NCBI GenBank assembly: GCA_023251755.1
Contig: JAHEYF010000010.1
Span: forward strand, 12,323 to 76,322
Length of the DNA: 64,000 nucleotides
DNA from: Bacteroidota bacterium
GTDB taxonomy: Bacteria; Bacteroidota; Bacteroidia; B-17B0; Aurantibacillaceae
Reading direction: 5' to 3'
The translations under genes and the position numbers were made by a program. The notes under the pieces were generated by a model. The model ran no database searches. It saw only the letters and a program-made list of their open reading frames with translations, and was not told where the DNA came from. Positions 1 through 9,492 of the stretch are shown here, piece by piece; the stretch's first letter is position 1; the number at the start of each line of letters is the position of its first letter.

Positions 1-311
1 CGCTCCAATCTTCTGTTGGGGGTACACATGGGGTACAAAATCACCGTTCCATCCGGGTGAAAAGAAACCCAGTTGTTGGGGAAAATTGCATCCGGTTTTA
101 CAGGGCTTTGCGTATCATCACACACAATTGCATTGACTCCTTTCGAAATTAATAAAGTAGCAAAGTTATCACATTCACTAAGCACCCTTTTAGTGATTTC
201 ATCCGAAGATAAATCAGGATTGTTCTGAAAGGCGTTGGACACAGCTGTTTCAGCATTAAAGCCAAAATTAGCGGGACGTATTAACAAAATATGTTGACTG
301 GCCTGGTTCAA
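1..311 (-). CDS. CtlX-like amidinotransferase (partial)
   Basis: This is the N-terminal part of a protein of the arginine deiminase/amidinotransferase superfamily (CtlX type); the rest lies beyond the window edge. About 103 codons are open. The blocks HILLIRPANFGFNAETA and NWVSFHPDGTVILYPM are typical of this Bacteroidota family, whose members hydrolyse guanidino or citrulline-like substrates in the cytoplasm. No ATG lies at the expected N-terminus. I chose a TTG (311) because it gives MNQASQHILLIRP, which matches the usual start. The frame stays open further upstream, but only through terminator sequence. The gene is separated by a hairpin terminator from the M43 protease gene on the same strand. 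Function is inferred from motifs only. Confidence 0.75.
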   Translation of the reverse strand, partial: MNQASQHILLIRPANFGFNAETAVSNAFQNNPDLSSDEITKRVLSECDNFATLLISKGVNAIVCDDTQSPVKPDAIFPNNWVSFHPDGTVILYPMCTPNRRLE

Positions 312-343
312 GAGAATAAAATAGAATGCATAAATGTATAAAA

Positions 344-372
344 AAAACGCCTTCGATAATGGAAGGCGTTTT
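344..372 (-). terminator. Rho-independent terminator after the M43 protease gene
   Basis: There is an 11-bp perfect stem (344-354 with 362-372) with a 7-nt loop. A T-run follows on the minus strand (A-run at 341-347 on the plus strand). It sits 23 nt past the stop codon of the metalloprotease gene. Confidence 0.85.
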
Positions 373-394
373 TAAGGTTGTAGTGATTTAAATA

Positions 395-2593
395 TTATTC
401 AACAATAATTTTTTGTGTAAACAATCGCCCGTCCACATTCAGGTTCATAAAATAAACCCCGGGACTCAGTTGTACATCGTTACCTAAAATATACTTGTGG
501 GTTCCGGCTGCTAATTGAGTGTTTACCATATTTTTAACAGACTTGCCCAATATATCGTATACCGAAAGGGACACCTGGTGTTTTTCGGCCAGTTCAAAAC
601 TAATGTTCACTAAGCCTTTCGAAGGATTTGGATAAGCCTGCAGGTTGAGTAGATTTTCGATCTGATGGTCTTCAATGCCAATTGAACCGCTAATATTTAT
701 ATCATCAACATAAATATTGTTGCCTGCACCAAGGGTATCGCAGGTGAATACAAATTTAAACATTACGTTGTTGGAACCTAAAAGGGCTGCGCAGTTCACT
801 GTTTCTGTTCTCCATTGTGTAGAGGTAGGCGTAAAAGCAGATGCACTCACACTACCCGCAGTGGCCAATGCCGATCCGCTTTTGCTGTAGCGCGCAGTCC
901 AGGTTTGCCCGCAATTTGACGAGCTGAACACCTGTAGTTTATCTTTTTGAGTGGAAGCGCTTTGCTGATGAGCCACCTTAAAGGTAAAAGAAATGGAACC
1001 GGTGGTGGTATTGATATTTTGAATATTAATAGAAGGGCCTACCATTTCATCCACGGAACCGGCTGTGTTTTGTGTATTGTCAACTTTAACCGACTTTGTT
1101 CCGGTTGCAGCTGCGGAGCTTACGGTTGCCCAGGTTACACCCCCGGCATTGGTAATAGCCCAATCGGTATTGGGAATTGCAGCCGCTTCAAAACCTTCTA
1201 TAAATTGTGTCTGATACGCAGCTGTTCCACTTAACACAGTGATATAAGCTGTTTTGCTAATATTGTTGGACCCCGCCGACGTAGTAGCTGTATAAGTAAC
1301 CGCATAAGTTCCCGGTGTATTGTAAGTGATAACAGGTATTGAATCGGTTGATGTTGCCGGTGTACCCCCTGCAAACGACCAGCTCCAGGCTGTAGGATGG
1401 GCATTCATGGAGTTGTCGGTAAATTGTACCGTCTGACCCGAACAAACATGTGTTTTATTGGAATTGAATTCGGCTACCGGAACACAAACCTGTGGGTTTG
1501 TAACACCTGTTGCTACAAGGTTGCTTGATCCCGACAGGGTACTACGACCCGATGTAGAAGAGGTTGCTGCTGAACGCATACGGGTTACCTGCCCTTTTGT
1601 AAACATAATTGAGCAATAAGAATAGTCCATGTAATTCTGGTAATTTTCACTTACACCTGCATTGCAAACCTGGTAAGCAGCCGTATTGCTTGATGCAGGG
1701 CAGCTCGTAAAGCCTTTGGTGGTTGGGGTATCTGTTACATTGTCGGTTCCGGAACAACTCACTCCCGGTTGATTGGTATCGCCCCAGGGGTGAGAAAGGT
1801 TGAACCAATGTCCGATTTCATGTGTTAATGCACGGGAGGAGAAAGCTGCGCCTGTTCCAATTGAGCCTACATAACTGTGTAAAATAGCAATGGCATCCTG
1901 CGCCGCGCCAGAACTCCACGTTCCGGGTTTGTAAGTATAACCGGCAATTCCACTGGTGCCGGTTGAAGATGTGATGGATTTTACAACATACACATTCAGG
2001 TATTTGCGCGGGTCCCATTTACCTGCGGTGGTTCCTGTATAAGCATAATAGGCTGAATTCCCTTCTATCCAGTCGGTATTGGTCGTCTGGTGATAAATAA
2101 TCCCGTTGGTGCAATTGCCGTTCGGATCAATCGTCGCCAGGCGGAATTCAATTTCAACATCGCCAATAAGCGGTTTAAATACAGCAAGTGCATTTGTTGT
2201 ATCTGCATTCAATTTCCTGTAATCGCGGTTCAATATTCTTACCTGGTCAATGACCTGCGACTCATCAATTTTTTCGGAACCATTTTCATGAAGGATATGA
2301 AATACAATTGGAATAAGATATACAGTACCGTTCACCCCTGATGTTTTTTGAGCGATGGATTTCAAATTAGTGGTATTCCCAACGTTGTATCCGTTTTTAT
2401 ACCCTTGTTTAGCAGCTTCCTTATCCAATTCATCCAATTCGGCATCGCTTTCCTGGTGAGCTGTTTTAATTTCAGGGTGCTGGGCATACACCGCATTCAT
2501 GGCTTCTGTATAGCCACAACGCAGGTGCTGCTGTGCTGTAATTGCAGACGAGATCAGTACTCCCGCAACAAGGCATAGGTAACTTTTTTTCAT
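395..2593 (-). CDS. Secreted M43 (pappalysin-like) zinc metalloprotease with PKD domain and T9SS sorting domain
   Basis: This 732-aa extracellular protease has a signal peptide (about residues 1-20, ending ITAQQ), a propeptide-like region, and an M43 catalytic domain with the zinc motif HEIGHWFNLSH at residues 258-268. An N-terminal PVVFH-like strand (YLIPIVFHI, about 92-100) is usual for the family. A PKD-type domain follows (about 378-455, with AWSWSFAGGTP), then a jelly-roll-like region, and a type A T9SS C-terminal domain from about residue 650 (YPNPSKG, VYDILGK, PGVYFMNL). Such proteins are exported by Sec and then by the type IX system and degrade external peptides. It is monocistronic, with its own terminator downstream. 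Confidence 0.93.
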   Translation of the reverse strand: MKKSYLCLVAGVLISSAITAQQHLRCGYTEAMNAVYAQHPEIKTAHQESDAELDELDKEAAKQGYKNGYNVGNTTNLKSIAQKTSGVNGTVYLIPIVFHILHENGSEKIDESQVIDQVRILNRDYRKLNADTTNALAVFKPLIGDVEIEFRLATIDPNGNCTNGIIYHQTTNTDWIEGNSAYYAYTGTTAGKWDPRKYLNVYVVKSITSSTGTSGIAGYTYKPGTWSSGAAQDAIAILHSYVGSIGTGAAFSSRALTHEIGHWFNLSHPWGDTNQPGVSCSGTDNVTDTPTTKGFTSCPASSNTAAYQVCNAGVSENYQNYMDYSYCSIMFTKGQVTRMRSAATSSTSGRSTLSGSSNLVATGVTNPQVCVPVAEFNSNKTHVCSGQTVQFTDNSMNAHPTAWSWSFAGGTPATSTDSIPVITYNTPGTYAVTYTATTSAGSNNISKTAYITVLSGTAAYQTQFIEGFEAAAIPNTDWAITNAGGVTWATVSSAAATGTKSVKVDNTQNTAGSVDEMVGPSINIQNINTTTGSISFTFKVAHQQSASTQKDKLQVFSSSNCGQTWTARYSKSGSALATAGSVSASAFTPTSTQWRTETVNCAALLGSNNVMFKFVFTCDTLGAGNNIYVDDINISGSIGIEDHQIENLLNLQAYPNPSKGLVNISFELAEKHQVSLSVYDILGKSVKNMVNTQLAAGTHKYILGNDVQLSPGVYFMNLNVDGRLFTQKIIVE

Positions 2594-2695
2594 GTTGTAT
2601 AGGTTAGTTATAGGTAAGCAAATAAAAGTAAAAAAATCAATTTATAAAATCAAATAGTTGACAAATGATTAGCAATCAGTATGAACGGAAAAAAA

Positions 2696-3844
2696 TCAGG
2701 CCAAAGCCTGTTTTAAATCTGCTAACAGGTCTTCTATATCTTCCACACCAACACTTAAACGCAATAAATTATCTACCACTCCGGCCTTTTCCCTTTCGGC
2801 TTTGGGTATGGATGCATGCGTCATGGTAGCCGGGTGATTAATCAATGATTCAACCCCACCAAGGGATTCGGCCAGTGAAAACACCTGAAAAGAGGAAGCA
2901 ATCTTAAATGTTTGTTCTTCCGAAGCGTCTTTCAATACGATTGAAATCATCCCTCCAAAATCACGCATTTGCTTTTTCGCAATGGCATGGTTGGGGTGGT
3001 CTTCAAAGCCGGGCCAGTATATTTTTTCTATGCGCGGATGCGTCTTTAAATAGGCCGCCACTTTGCGTCCGTTAAAGCAATGGCGTTCCATTCGCAAATG
3101 CAGGGTTTTTATGCCGCGCATCACTAAAAAACTATCCATTGGGCCGGGTGTGGCACCACAGCTGTTGTGAATAAAAGCCAATTGTTCGTATAAACTATCA
3201 TTATTGGTAACCAGGGCGCCCATCACTACATCGCTGTGACCACCAAGGTATTTGGTTACCGAGTGCATAATAATATCGGCACCTAATGCCAGGGGGTTTT
3301 GCAAATACGGAGAGGCGAAAGTATTGTCTACCGCCAGTATTACATTGGCTGCTTTGGCAATTGCAGCACAGGCTTCAATATCTACAATCTGCATGGTAGG
3401 ATTGGTAGGGGTTTCAACCCATATCAATTTGGTATTGGCATTTATATAATTTTTTATATTGGAAGCCTCGGTCATGTTAATAAAGTGAAACTTTATTCCA
3501 TAATTAGCAAATACTTTGGTAAACATCCGGTACGAGCCTCCGTATAAATCATCTCCTGTTATCACCTCGTCCCCGGGGCGTAATAGTTTTATTACCGCAT
3601 CCATTGAACCCATTCCGCTCGAAAAACACAAGCAATGTTTTCCATCTTCAAGGGCTGCAATGTTTTTTTGCAGGGCTTCGCGTGTGGGGTTTTTTCCCCG
3701 CGCATAAGCATATCCTTTGTGTTTGCCCGGGTATTCCTGAACATAAGTAGAAGTTTGGTAAATAGGCGTCATTATCGCACCTGTTGAAGGATCTGGGTCT
3801 GCGCCGGCATGTATGGCTTTGGTTCCGAAACGGTAGTTTTTCAT
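2696..3844 (-). CDS. Trans-sulfuration PLP enzyme (cystathionine gamma-synthase/gamma-lyase)
   Basis: This 382-aa cytoplasmic enzyme belongs to the Cys/Met metabolism PLP family and has the usual family length. The PLP Schiff-base lysine is K198 in HSVTKYLGGHSD, with the ring-binding aspartate in AVDNTFASPY (about D173). YAYARGKNPTR and the C-terminal SLGGVESLINHPATMTH are family signatures. It makes or cleaves cystathionine in methionine/cysteine interconversion. Synthase and lyase cannot be told apart by eye. The gene stands alone, with AT-rich repeat spacers on both sides. Confidence 0.93.
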   Translation of the reverse strand: MKNYRFGTKAIHAGADPDPSTGAIMTPIYQTSTYVQEYPGKHKGYAYARGKNPTREALQKNIAALEDGKHCLCFSSGMGSMDAVIKLLRPGDEVITGDDLYGGSYRMFTKVFANYGIKFHFINMTEASNIKNYINANTKLIWVETPTNPTMQIVDIEACAAIAKAANVILAVDNTFASPYLQNPLALGADIIMHSVTKYLGGHSDVVMGALVTNNDSLYEQLAFIHNSCGATPGPMDSFLVMRGIKTLHLRMERHCFNGRKVAAYLKTHPRIEKIYWPGFEDHPNHAIAKKQMRDFGGMISIVLKDASEEQTFKIASSFQVFSLAESLGGVESLINHPATMTHASIPKAEREKAGVVDNLLRLSVGVEDIEDLLADLKQALA

Positions 3845-4185
3845 TTTAATTAATAGTGATTAGCTGGGTATTGATTGATTTTATATGATATTGGTTGATA
3901 TTAATGGATATTAGCAGAAGTAGTGATCTTTATAAATTATTAAGTACGAATTATTACTCGCAAAGTATGATGGGGGGGTACAAACAACATACAAAATACA
4001 TTATACAACATTCAATATTTTTTGTAAGGGTACTAATATACTAATTACCCCTGTTAAGTCCAATTAATCAAGCTATTTGTCCGTTAAAATGCTTATTTAT
4101 TCGTTTATATGTTTATTCGTTCATTCGTTCGGGATCACAAACCATTGAACGAATAAACATATAAACGATTAAACTATATTTGTCT
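3845..4185. other. Gene-free spacer with degenerate repeats
   Basis: This 341-nt AT-rich spacer lies between divergently transcribed genes. It holds direct repeats of a GATATTGGTTGATATTAATG-like sequence (about 3870-3915), a G7 run near 3971, and the perfect 22-bp inverted repeat annotated separately. I see no ORF, RNA gene or convincing promoter box. Confidence 0.6.
4102..4167. repeat. Perfect 22-bp inverted repeat
   Basis: The arms are 4102-4123 and 4146-4167, separated by 22 nt. They are built from GTTTATTCGTT(C/A) words. A related but imperfect dyad lies at 14952-15045. It is 18 nt upstream of the ArsC/Spx-like start, so the downstream gene is transcribed through or just after it. Confidence 0.85.
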
Positions 4186-4542
4186 ATGAAAAAAATCTAT
4201 TTTTTATCCAGCTGCGATACCTGCAAGCGTATTATTACTGAATTGGGTTTAAAAGAAAAAGGCTTTGTTTTTCAGGATATAAAAACCGAAAAAATCACTC
4301 CCGCACAACTCGATGAAATGTGTAAAATGAGTGGGTCTTATGAAAGCCTGTTTAGCCGCGTAGCCCTTAAATACAAAAGTTTAGGGCTGAGTGCTATGAA
4401 ACTGAATGAAACAGATTACAGGAAATACATACTGGAAGAATATACTTTTTTAAAACGCCCGGTGATTATTGTGGGGAAACAAATTTTTGTGGGTAACTCG
4501 AAAAAGAGTATTGAGATGTTAGTATTGAGATTTGAGATATGA
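4186..4542 (+). CDS. ArsC/Spx-family thioredoxin-fold protein
   Basis: This 118-aa protein has the CxxC redox motif near its N-terminus (FLSSCDTCKRI, Cys10 and Cys13 from the ATG at 4186) and the ArsC-family pattern FVFQDIKTEKIT, FSRVALKYKSLG, LKRPVII. ArsC/Spx-like proteins act as arsenate reductases or as RNA-polymerase-binding stress regulators; the sequence alone does not decide which. No ars genes are adjacent. A TTG two codons upstream is a possible alternative start, but the ATG gives the standard N-terminus. The last residues (EMLVLRFEI) and the stop are encoded by the intergenic repeat that follows, so the original C-terminus may have been different. Confidence 0.85.
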   Translation: MKKIYFLSSCDTCKRIITELGLKEKGFVFQDIKTEKITPAQLDEMCKMSGSYESLFSRVALKYKSLGLSAMKLNETDYRKYILEEYTFLKRPVIIVGKQIFVGNSKKSIEMLVLRFEI

Positions 4543-4638
4543 GTATTGAGATGTTAGATATTAGTATTGAGAGGTTAGGGTATTCGTTTCACCCACTGCC
4601 TGCCCCATCTCAATACTAATATCTAACATCTCAATACT
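4542..4638. repeat. Perfect 31-bp inverted repeat between convergent genes
   Basis: The arms are 4542-4572 and 4608-4638 with a 35-nt loop, made of repeated (A)GTATTGAGATGTTAGATATT words. The left arm begins at the last base of the ArsC/Spx stop codon and the right arm ends inside the stop codon of the opposing methyltransferase. It is well placed to end transcription from both sides, although it lacks a T-tract. Confidence 0.85.
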
Positions 4639-5341
4639 ATTTATAAACAGCAAATATACAAGGCTTCTTATGAATATCAGGTTTCATCCTTTTCCATTGT
4701 GCAAGGGGCAAAGATTTGATGTACTCATCCGGCAAAGAGATATTACAGGCTAATTGCAGCATCGTCGAAGGATTTAACGTACTTATCAGCTCTTCGAACA
4801 ACTGAATATTCCGGTAAGGTGTTTCAATAAACAATTGAGTCTGGTTATTCGAATAGGCTAATTTTTCAAGCTCCTTTAATTTTTTTGTGCGCATGCTTTT
4901 TTCTTTGGGCAGGTACCCGTTAAAAGCGAAATTTTGTCCATTGAAGCCACTTGCCATTAGGGCCAATAATATGGACGAAGGGCCTACCAGCGGGATAACT
5001 TTGATTCCGTTTTTATGTGCCAGCTTTACAAGTTCAGCTCCGGGGTCTGCTATGCCGGGGCAACCGGCATCGCTCATTAAACCCATATCTTTGCCATTAA
5101 ACAAAGGCTTTAATAAGTCTGCACTATCGGCAGGATTGCTGTGTTCATTGAGTTCGTAAAAAAACAATTCCTGTAAAGGCTTTACCAGGTTGATGCTTTT
5201 TAAAAACCTGCGCGCACTTTTACCTTCTTCACATACAAAATGGGTCAATTGGTTGATGACCGCTATGTTGTAGGCAGGTATTACCTGTAAAGGGTCCTGT
5301 TCACCCAGGGTTACAGGTATCAGATATAAATTTCCGGTCAT
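4637..5341 (-). CDS. RsmI-like SAM-dependent methyltransferase (tetrapyrrole-methylase fold)
   Basis: This protein of about 234 aa has the RsmI/tetrapyrrole methylase fold: LYLIPVTLGE at the N-terminus, then GLMSDAGCPGIADPGAELV (SAM-pocket loop, about residues 95-113) and VIPLVGPSSILLALMASG. Members 2'-O-methylate 16S rRNA C1402. This is the short form seen in Bacteroidota, and its rRNA target is inferred. I prefer the ATG at 5341 (MTGNLYLIP), which lies just after the recQ stop. An upstream ATG at 5383 would add 14 residues and overlap recQ by 41 nt. It is probably co-transcribed with recQ. Confidence 0.88.
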   Translation of the reverse strand: MTGNLYLIPVTLGEQDPLQVIPAYNIAVINQLTHFVCEEGKSARRFLKSINLVKPLQELFFYELNEHSNPADSADLLKPLFNGKDMGLMSDAGCPGIADPGAELVKLAHKNGIKVIPLVGPSSILLALMASGFNGQNFAFNGYLPKEKSMRTKKLKELEKLAYSNNQTQLFIETPYRNIQLFEELISTLNPSTMLQLACNISLPDEYIKSLPLAQWKRMKPDIHKKPCIFAVYK

Positions 5342-5342
5342 G

Positions 5343-7256
5343 TTAGTTGGTACTGCTTTTTGAACTGATGTATTGTTGCTCATCTTTTATTACTTCTTTG
5401 TCGTCAATCATTTCATTAATGGTTTCAATCACTTTTTCTTTTTCATACCGGTATAAACTGCTTACCAACTCATCTATCCTGTAAGGCTTGTGATGTAGCA
5501 ATGCAAACACCTGTGATTTTATTTCATTTATATCTATACTGCGTTGCCTGCGTTTTTTTTCGAGGCAAACATCACAATGTCCACAGTCTTCAAACTCATT
5601 TTCGTTAAAATAATTCAATAGTTTACGGCTTCTGCACACCTTTGTATCGTTCACATAATCTGTTACACTATTGATGCGTTCAATTGCTTTTTGTTTTAAC
5701 AGGGCGTAATTTTCTTTACTAAAATAAAGGTGTTTGGCATCTATTCTGTTTTCCGTAAACACAAGGCGGGGCAATTGCTGGCGGGGTATATAATCCATTA
5801 TTTCCAGCTCATGCAGGCGCTTTAGTTGTTTCTCCAACTCATCCTTGCTTATTCCGCAACGTTTGGCCAGACTGAATTCATTCAATGCCACGTATTGCTC
5901 CATTACCCCACCATAACTTCTGAGTATAGTTTTTATCAATAAGTCGTACTTTATATTTTTCACCTGAAAGTTATAAAGTTCCTCTTTGTTCACTTTTACG
6001 TATAACTTCGAAGGCTCAAATGAAACATCAGAAAAAGCCAGGTAGCCTTCCTTCTCCAGAAAACGAATGGAGTTGAATACCTGCTGGTGTTTTAAGTTGT
6101 ATTTATCACAAATCTCATCCATGTTAAAATCAACCGACAGGCCCTGCCCCGCTCCAACGGCCACCTGAAAATAATTCGCAATGGCCTGGTACACCTGTTT
6201 CATTTCATCATGCGTTGGAAAGGAAGTGGCAATGCTTTCGGTTAACTGAATAATGTCTAAGGGCTGAACGAGGGCAATGGCATAGGCTGTTTTTTCATCC
6301 CGGCCTCCACGCCCCGCTTCCTGAAAATAAGCTTCAAGGCTATCCGGTAAATCAATGTGTACAACAAAACGGACATTGGGTTTATCGATACCCATACCAA
6401 AAGCATTGGTGGCCACTATTACCCTTACTTTGTTGCTGACCCAGTTGTGTTGTTTTTCTATGCGTTGTTCTGCCAGAAGCCCCGCATGGTAATAATCAGC
6501 GGTAATTCCATTCAACTGAAGATACCTTGCTATCTCCTGTGTTTTTCTACGATTACGAACGTATACGATTCCGCTTCCTTTAATGTTGGTGCAGACTTTT
6601 AACAACCTTTCGTATTTATTTTCTTCCAGTTGTACAATGTAATGCAGGTTTTTTCTTTCAAAACTTGTCCTGAAAACATTGTTTTTTTTAAATAAAAGTT
6701 TTTGCTGAATGTCTTCTACCACTTCCTTTGTTGCACTGGCTGTAAGCGCAATCAATGGAATTTCCGGCAAGCATTCCCTGAGTTTTGCAATGTGTAAATA
6801 AGCCGGCCTGAAATCGTAGCCCCATTGTGAAATACAATGCGCTTCGTCAACGGCAATGAGTGATACATTTAAAGCTGGTAATTTTTTTTGAAACAACTCA
6901 CTCTGGAGCCGCTCCGGGGACACATACAAAAATTTATAATTACCGTAAATACAATTGGTAAAAGCTATTTCTATTTCTGTTTTGCTCATGGCCGAAGTGA
7001 TGGCCATTGCCCTGACCCCTTTTTTTTTAAGGTGATCCACCTGATCGTTCATTAAAGCAATAAGCGGGGAAACAATTAAACACAATCCTTTTTTTGCAAG
7101 GCCCGGAACCTGAAAGCAGACTGATTTGCCCCCACCCGTAGGCAAGAGGGCAAGGGTATCGTTTCCGTTCAAAACCGACTGTATGATTTCTTTTTGCAGT
7201 GGCCGGAATGAACTATGCCCCCAGTTTTTACGTAATATATCTTCTAATGCTTCCAA
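5343..7256 (-). CDS. recQ: ATP-dependent DNA helicase RecQ
   Basis: This 637-aa 3'-5' DNA helicase acts in recombinational repair. Visible motifs are Walker A LLPTGGGKSVCFQ (about 38-50), DEAH box VDEAHCISQWGYDFRP (about 137), motif VI EAGRGGRDE, and the RecQ zinc site CRSRKLLNYF plus CGHCDVC (about residues 540-565). A winged-helix RQC region follows. The end (about residues 580-637) does not look like an HRDC domain, so this is the HRDC-less form. It lies upstream of, and probably in an operon with, the RsmI-like gene. Confidence 0.95.
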   Translation of the reverse strand: MEALEDILRKNWGHSSFRPLQKEIIQSVLNGNDTLALLPTGGGKSVCFQVPGLAKKGLCLIVSPLIALMNDQVDHLKKKGVRAMAITSAMSKTEIEIAFTNCIYGNYKFLYVSPERLQSELFQKKLPALNVSLIAVDEAHCISQWGYDFRPAYLHIAKLRECLPEIPLIALTASATKEVVEDIQQKLLFKKNNVFRTSFERKNLHYIVQLEENKYERLLKVCTNIKGSGIVYVRNRRKTQEIARYLQLNGITADYYHAGLLAEQRIEKQHNWVSNKVRVIVATNAFGMGIDKPNVRFVVHIDLPDSLEAYFQEAGRGGRDEKTAYAIALVQPLDIIQLTESIATSFPTHDEMKQVYQAIANYFQVAVGAGQGLSVDFNMDEICDKYNLKHQQVFNSIRFLEKEGYLAFSDVSFEPSKLYVKVNKEELYNFQVKNIKYDLLIKTILRSYGGVMEQYVALNEFSLAKRCGISKDELEKQLKRLHELEIMDYIPRQQLPRLVFTENRIDAKHLYFSKENYALLKQKAIERINSVTDYVNDTKVCRSRKLLNYFNENEFEDCGHCDVCLEKKRRQRSIDINEIKSQVFALLHHKPYRIDELVSSLYRYEKEKVIETINEMIDDKEVIKDEQQYISSKSSTN

Positions 7257-7373
7257 TTGTGTATAATCAAAAGTACGAGTTATAAGTGAAATGCGAGGGG
7301 GTGAGAAAGTGAGAGTGTAAGAAAGTAAGAAGGGGGATCCAGGAAAATGAATGAGATAGTGGTTAAATTGAAT

Positions 7374-7400
7374 AAAAAAAGCCGGTACAACCGGCTCTTT
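7374..7400 (-). terminator. Terminator of the LytTR response-regulator gene
   Basis: A 6-bp GC-rich stem (GCCGGT 7381-7386 with ACCGGC 7390-7395) has a 3-nt loop. Complementary A/T runs flank it (an A-run up to 7380 on the plus strand). It lies just past the stop at 7404. Confidence 0.85.
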
Positions 7401-7403
7401 TTA

Positions 7404-8105
7404 TTAAAACATTTTCAGTTTTTTAACAAGGAATTCTTTATTGGATCTGCTAACCGGTATTACCTTGTCGGCTATCTGAATGCTGCTGTCTTCAAAGGTT
7501 TTAATTTTATCCAGCCTTACGATGTAGCTTCTGTGAACCCTGCAAAAATCACGCACAGGCAATTTCGCCTCTACCGATTTCATAGTCGACAACACTGTTA
7601 AACGCTCCACATGGTTGGCAGGTTTTTCAACAAAAATATTTACATAATCGGCCAATGCTTCCACATAAGCAATATCGGTAAGGTTGAGCTTAATCAGCTT
7701 GGAATCTTTTTTAATAAAGAACTCATTTTCATTGCTGTTCAGCTGATTTTGCGCTTCGTGCAATTCGCGGGCTTTTGAAACGGCTTTTTTAAAGCGTTCG
7801 AAATCGAAAGGCTTAAGTATATAATCTGTAACATCGTATTCAAATGCTTCAACAGCGTAGTCGCGTTTACCGGTGATTAGAATAATCTGGGGCACGGACT
7901 TTAATTGTTCTATCATTTCAAGACCTGAAATTTCAGGCATTTCAACATCCAGAAAAATTAAGTCGACACGGTCGTTTTTTAAATATTTGATCGCATCTTT
8001 TGCATTGGAAAATGAAGCGGCCAATTGCAGGAACTCTGTGCGTTCTATACAACCTTCTACCAGCTTTCTTGACAATTCGTCGTCGTCAACTACTATACAC
8101 TTCAT
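7404..8105 (-). CDS. LytTR-family response regulator
   Basis: This 233-aa two-component regulator has a receiver domain at residues 1-120, with acidic pocket VVDDDE (7-9), phospho-acceptor D53 in FLDVEMPEISG and conserved K98 in DYILKPF. A LytTR DNA-binding domain follows (about 130-233, with VEALADYVNIF, FCRVHRSYIVRLDKI and IPVSRSNKEFL). It binds DNA when phosphorylated by a 7TM/5TM-type sensor kinase in related Bacteroidota systems, but no kinase gene is adjacent. It is monocistronic with a strong terminator. Confidence 0.95.
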   Translation of the reverse strand: MKCIVVDDDELSRKLVEGCIERTEFLQLAASFSNAKDAIKYLKNDRVDLIFLDVEMPEISGLEMIEQLKSVPQIILITGKRDYAVEAFEYDVTDYILKPFDFERFKKAVSKARELHEAQNQLNSNENEFFIKKDSKLIKLNLTDIAYVEALADYVNIFVEKPANHVERLTVLSTMKSVEAKLPVRDFCRVHRSYIVRLDKIKTFEDSSIQIADKVIPVSRSNKEFLVKKLKMF

Positions 8106-8199
8106 AGGTTTTTTTTATTAGTTAATGTCCCATGGAAATTATTCCACGTTGATTTTTAGTATTAAATACGTCTACTAATGTAGGGTAAAAATAGGAAAA

Positions 8200-9411
8200 T
8201 TACTCAATTTTTAACTCATGGCCCATTTTTTCTTTTTTAGTCTGCAAATAATTTCTGTTAAAAGGGTTGGCAGCTATCTCAATTGGGATGTTTTCAACAA
8301 TCTCCAGCCCGTATCCAATCAGTCCCGCCCTTTTTTTAGGATTATTGCTCAACAGGCGCATTTTTGTAACACCTAAATGCCTTAATATCTGCGCACCAAC
8401 CCCGTAGTCGCGTTCATCCATTTTAAAGCCGAGTTCTATATTGGCTTCAACCGTATCTCTTCCCTCTTCCTGTAACTTATATGCTTTTAATTTATTCAGC
8501 AAACCTATGCCGCGTCCTTCCTGGTTCATATATAAAACAACCCCTTTCCCTGCTTTTTCAACCATTTCCATTGCTTTTTGCAATTGTGGCCCGCAATCGC
8601 AGCGGCAGGAACCAAATATATCGCCGGTAAGGCAGGAAGAATGCACCCTAACCAATACAGGCTCATCAGTTTTCCATTCCCCTTTTACCAGGGCCAAATG
8701 TTCCATATCATTGGTGGTTTGCCTGAAAGCAATCAGTTTAAAACTACCAAATTGTGTGGGCATATCCACTTCCACCTCTTTTAAAATTATACTTTCAGTT
8801 GAAAGGCGGTAAGCGATTAAGTCTTTTATAGATACTAATTTCAGGTCGAATTTTTCGGCAATTTTAATTAAATCAGGTAAACGGGCCATAGTCCCGTCTT
8901 CGTTCATTATCTCCACCAGCACGCCGCAAGGCTCCATGCCGGCTAACTTAGCCAGGTCGATGGTTGCTTCGGTGTGCCCGGTGCGCCTAAGTACCCCGCC
9001 GTTTTTAGCTTTTAGCGGGAAAATATGTCCTGGTCTTCCAAAATCTTCGGGTTTGGTCTTTGGATCAATCAGGGCCTGCATGGTTTTTGCCCTGTCCGAA
9101 GCCGAAATACCTGTTGTACAACCATTCCCCAATAAGTCTATTGAAATGGTAAATGCGGTTTCGTTGGTAGAAGTGTTGTTGCTTACCATCATCCCTAACT
9201 TCAGCTCCTCAGCCCTTTCTTCGGTAATGGCTGCGCATATAAGTCCACGGCCATGAGTAGCCATAAAGTTAATGATTTCAGGGCTTGCATTGCGGGCAGC
9301 GGTAATAAAATCACCTTCGTTCTCCCGGTCTTCATCATCCACAACTATCACTAATTTTCCGGCTTTTATGGCGTCAATGGCCTCCTCTATCTTGTTCAGC
9401 TTTATTTCCAT
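8200..9411 (-). CDS. ribBA: Bifunctional 3,4-dihydroxy-2-butanone-4-phosphate synthase / GTP cyclohydrolase II
   Basis: This 403-aa enzyme catalyses two riboflavin-pathway entry steps. Its N-terminal half is DHBP synthase ([37 protein letters not shown]). Its C-terminal half is GTP cyclohydrolase II with the zinc cysteines in [17 protein letters not shown] and the loop [16 protein letters not shown]. Both active sites look intact. I start at 9411 ([11 protein letters not shown]). An ATG five codons upstream is also open but is less typical. No riboswitch is seen upstream; that space is taken by a dyad repeat. Confidence 0.95.
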   Translation of the reverse strand: MEIKLNKIEEAIDAIKAGKLVIVVDDEDRENEGDFITAARNASPEIINFMATHGRGLICAAITEERAEELKLGMMVSNNTSTNETAFTISIDLLGNGCTTGISASDRAKTMQALIDPKTKPEDFGRPGHIFPLKAKNGGVLRRTGHTEATIDLAKLAGMEPCGVLVEIMNEDGTMARLPDLIKIAEKFDLKLVSIKDLIAYRLSTESIILKEVEVDMPTQFGSFKLIAFRQTTNDMEHLALVKGEWKTDEPVLVRVHSSCLTGDIFGSCRCDCGPQLQKAMEMVEKAGKGVVLYMNQEGRGIGLLNKLKAYKLQEEGRDTVEANIELGFKMDERDYGVGAQILRHLGVTKMRLLSNNPKKRAGLIGYGLEIVENIPIEIAANPFNRNYLQTKKEKMGHELKIE

Positions 9412-9434
9412 GCCGTAAATATACAAAGAAAAAT

Positions 9435-9492
9435 AGTTCTTAGTTCAGCGTTCTTAGTTGTGGAAGGCCCTAAGAACTCTGAACTAATAACT
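9435..9492. repeat. Imperfect 23-bp inverted repeat (GTTCTTAGTTC family)
   Basis: The arms are 9435-9457 and 9470-9492 with two mismatches and a 12-nt loop. The right arm touches the msrB stop codon, so this dyad probably acts as the msrB terminator. Related words occur near 10071-10099, 48281-48316, 53087-53118 and 53284-53305. Confidence 0.75.

Noticed and set aside
3845-4185. SAM-type riboswitch upstream of the cystathionine enzyme gene
   Set aside because: The spacer is repeat-rich and no conserved aptamer core could be traced.
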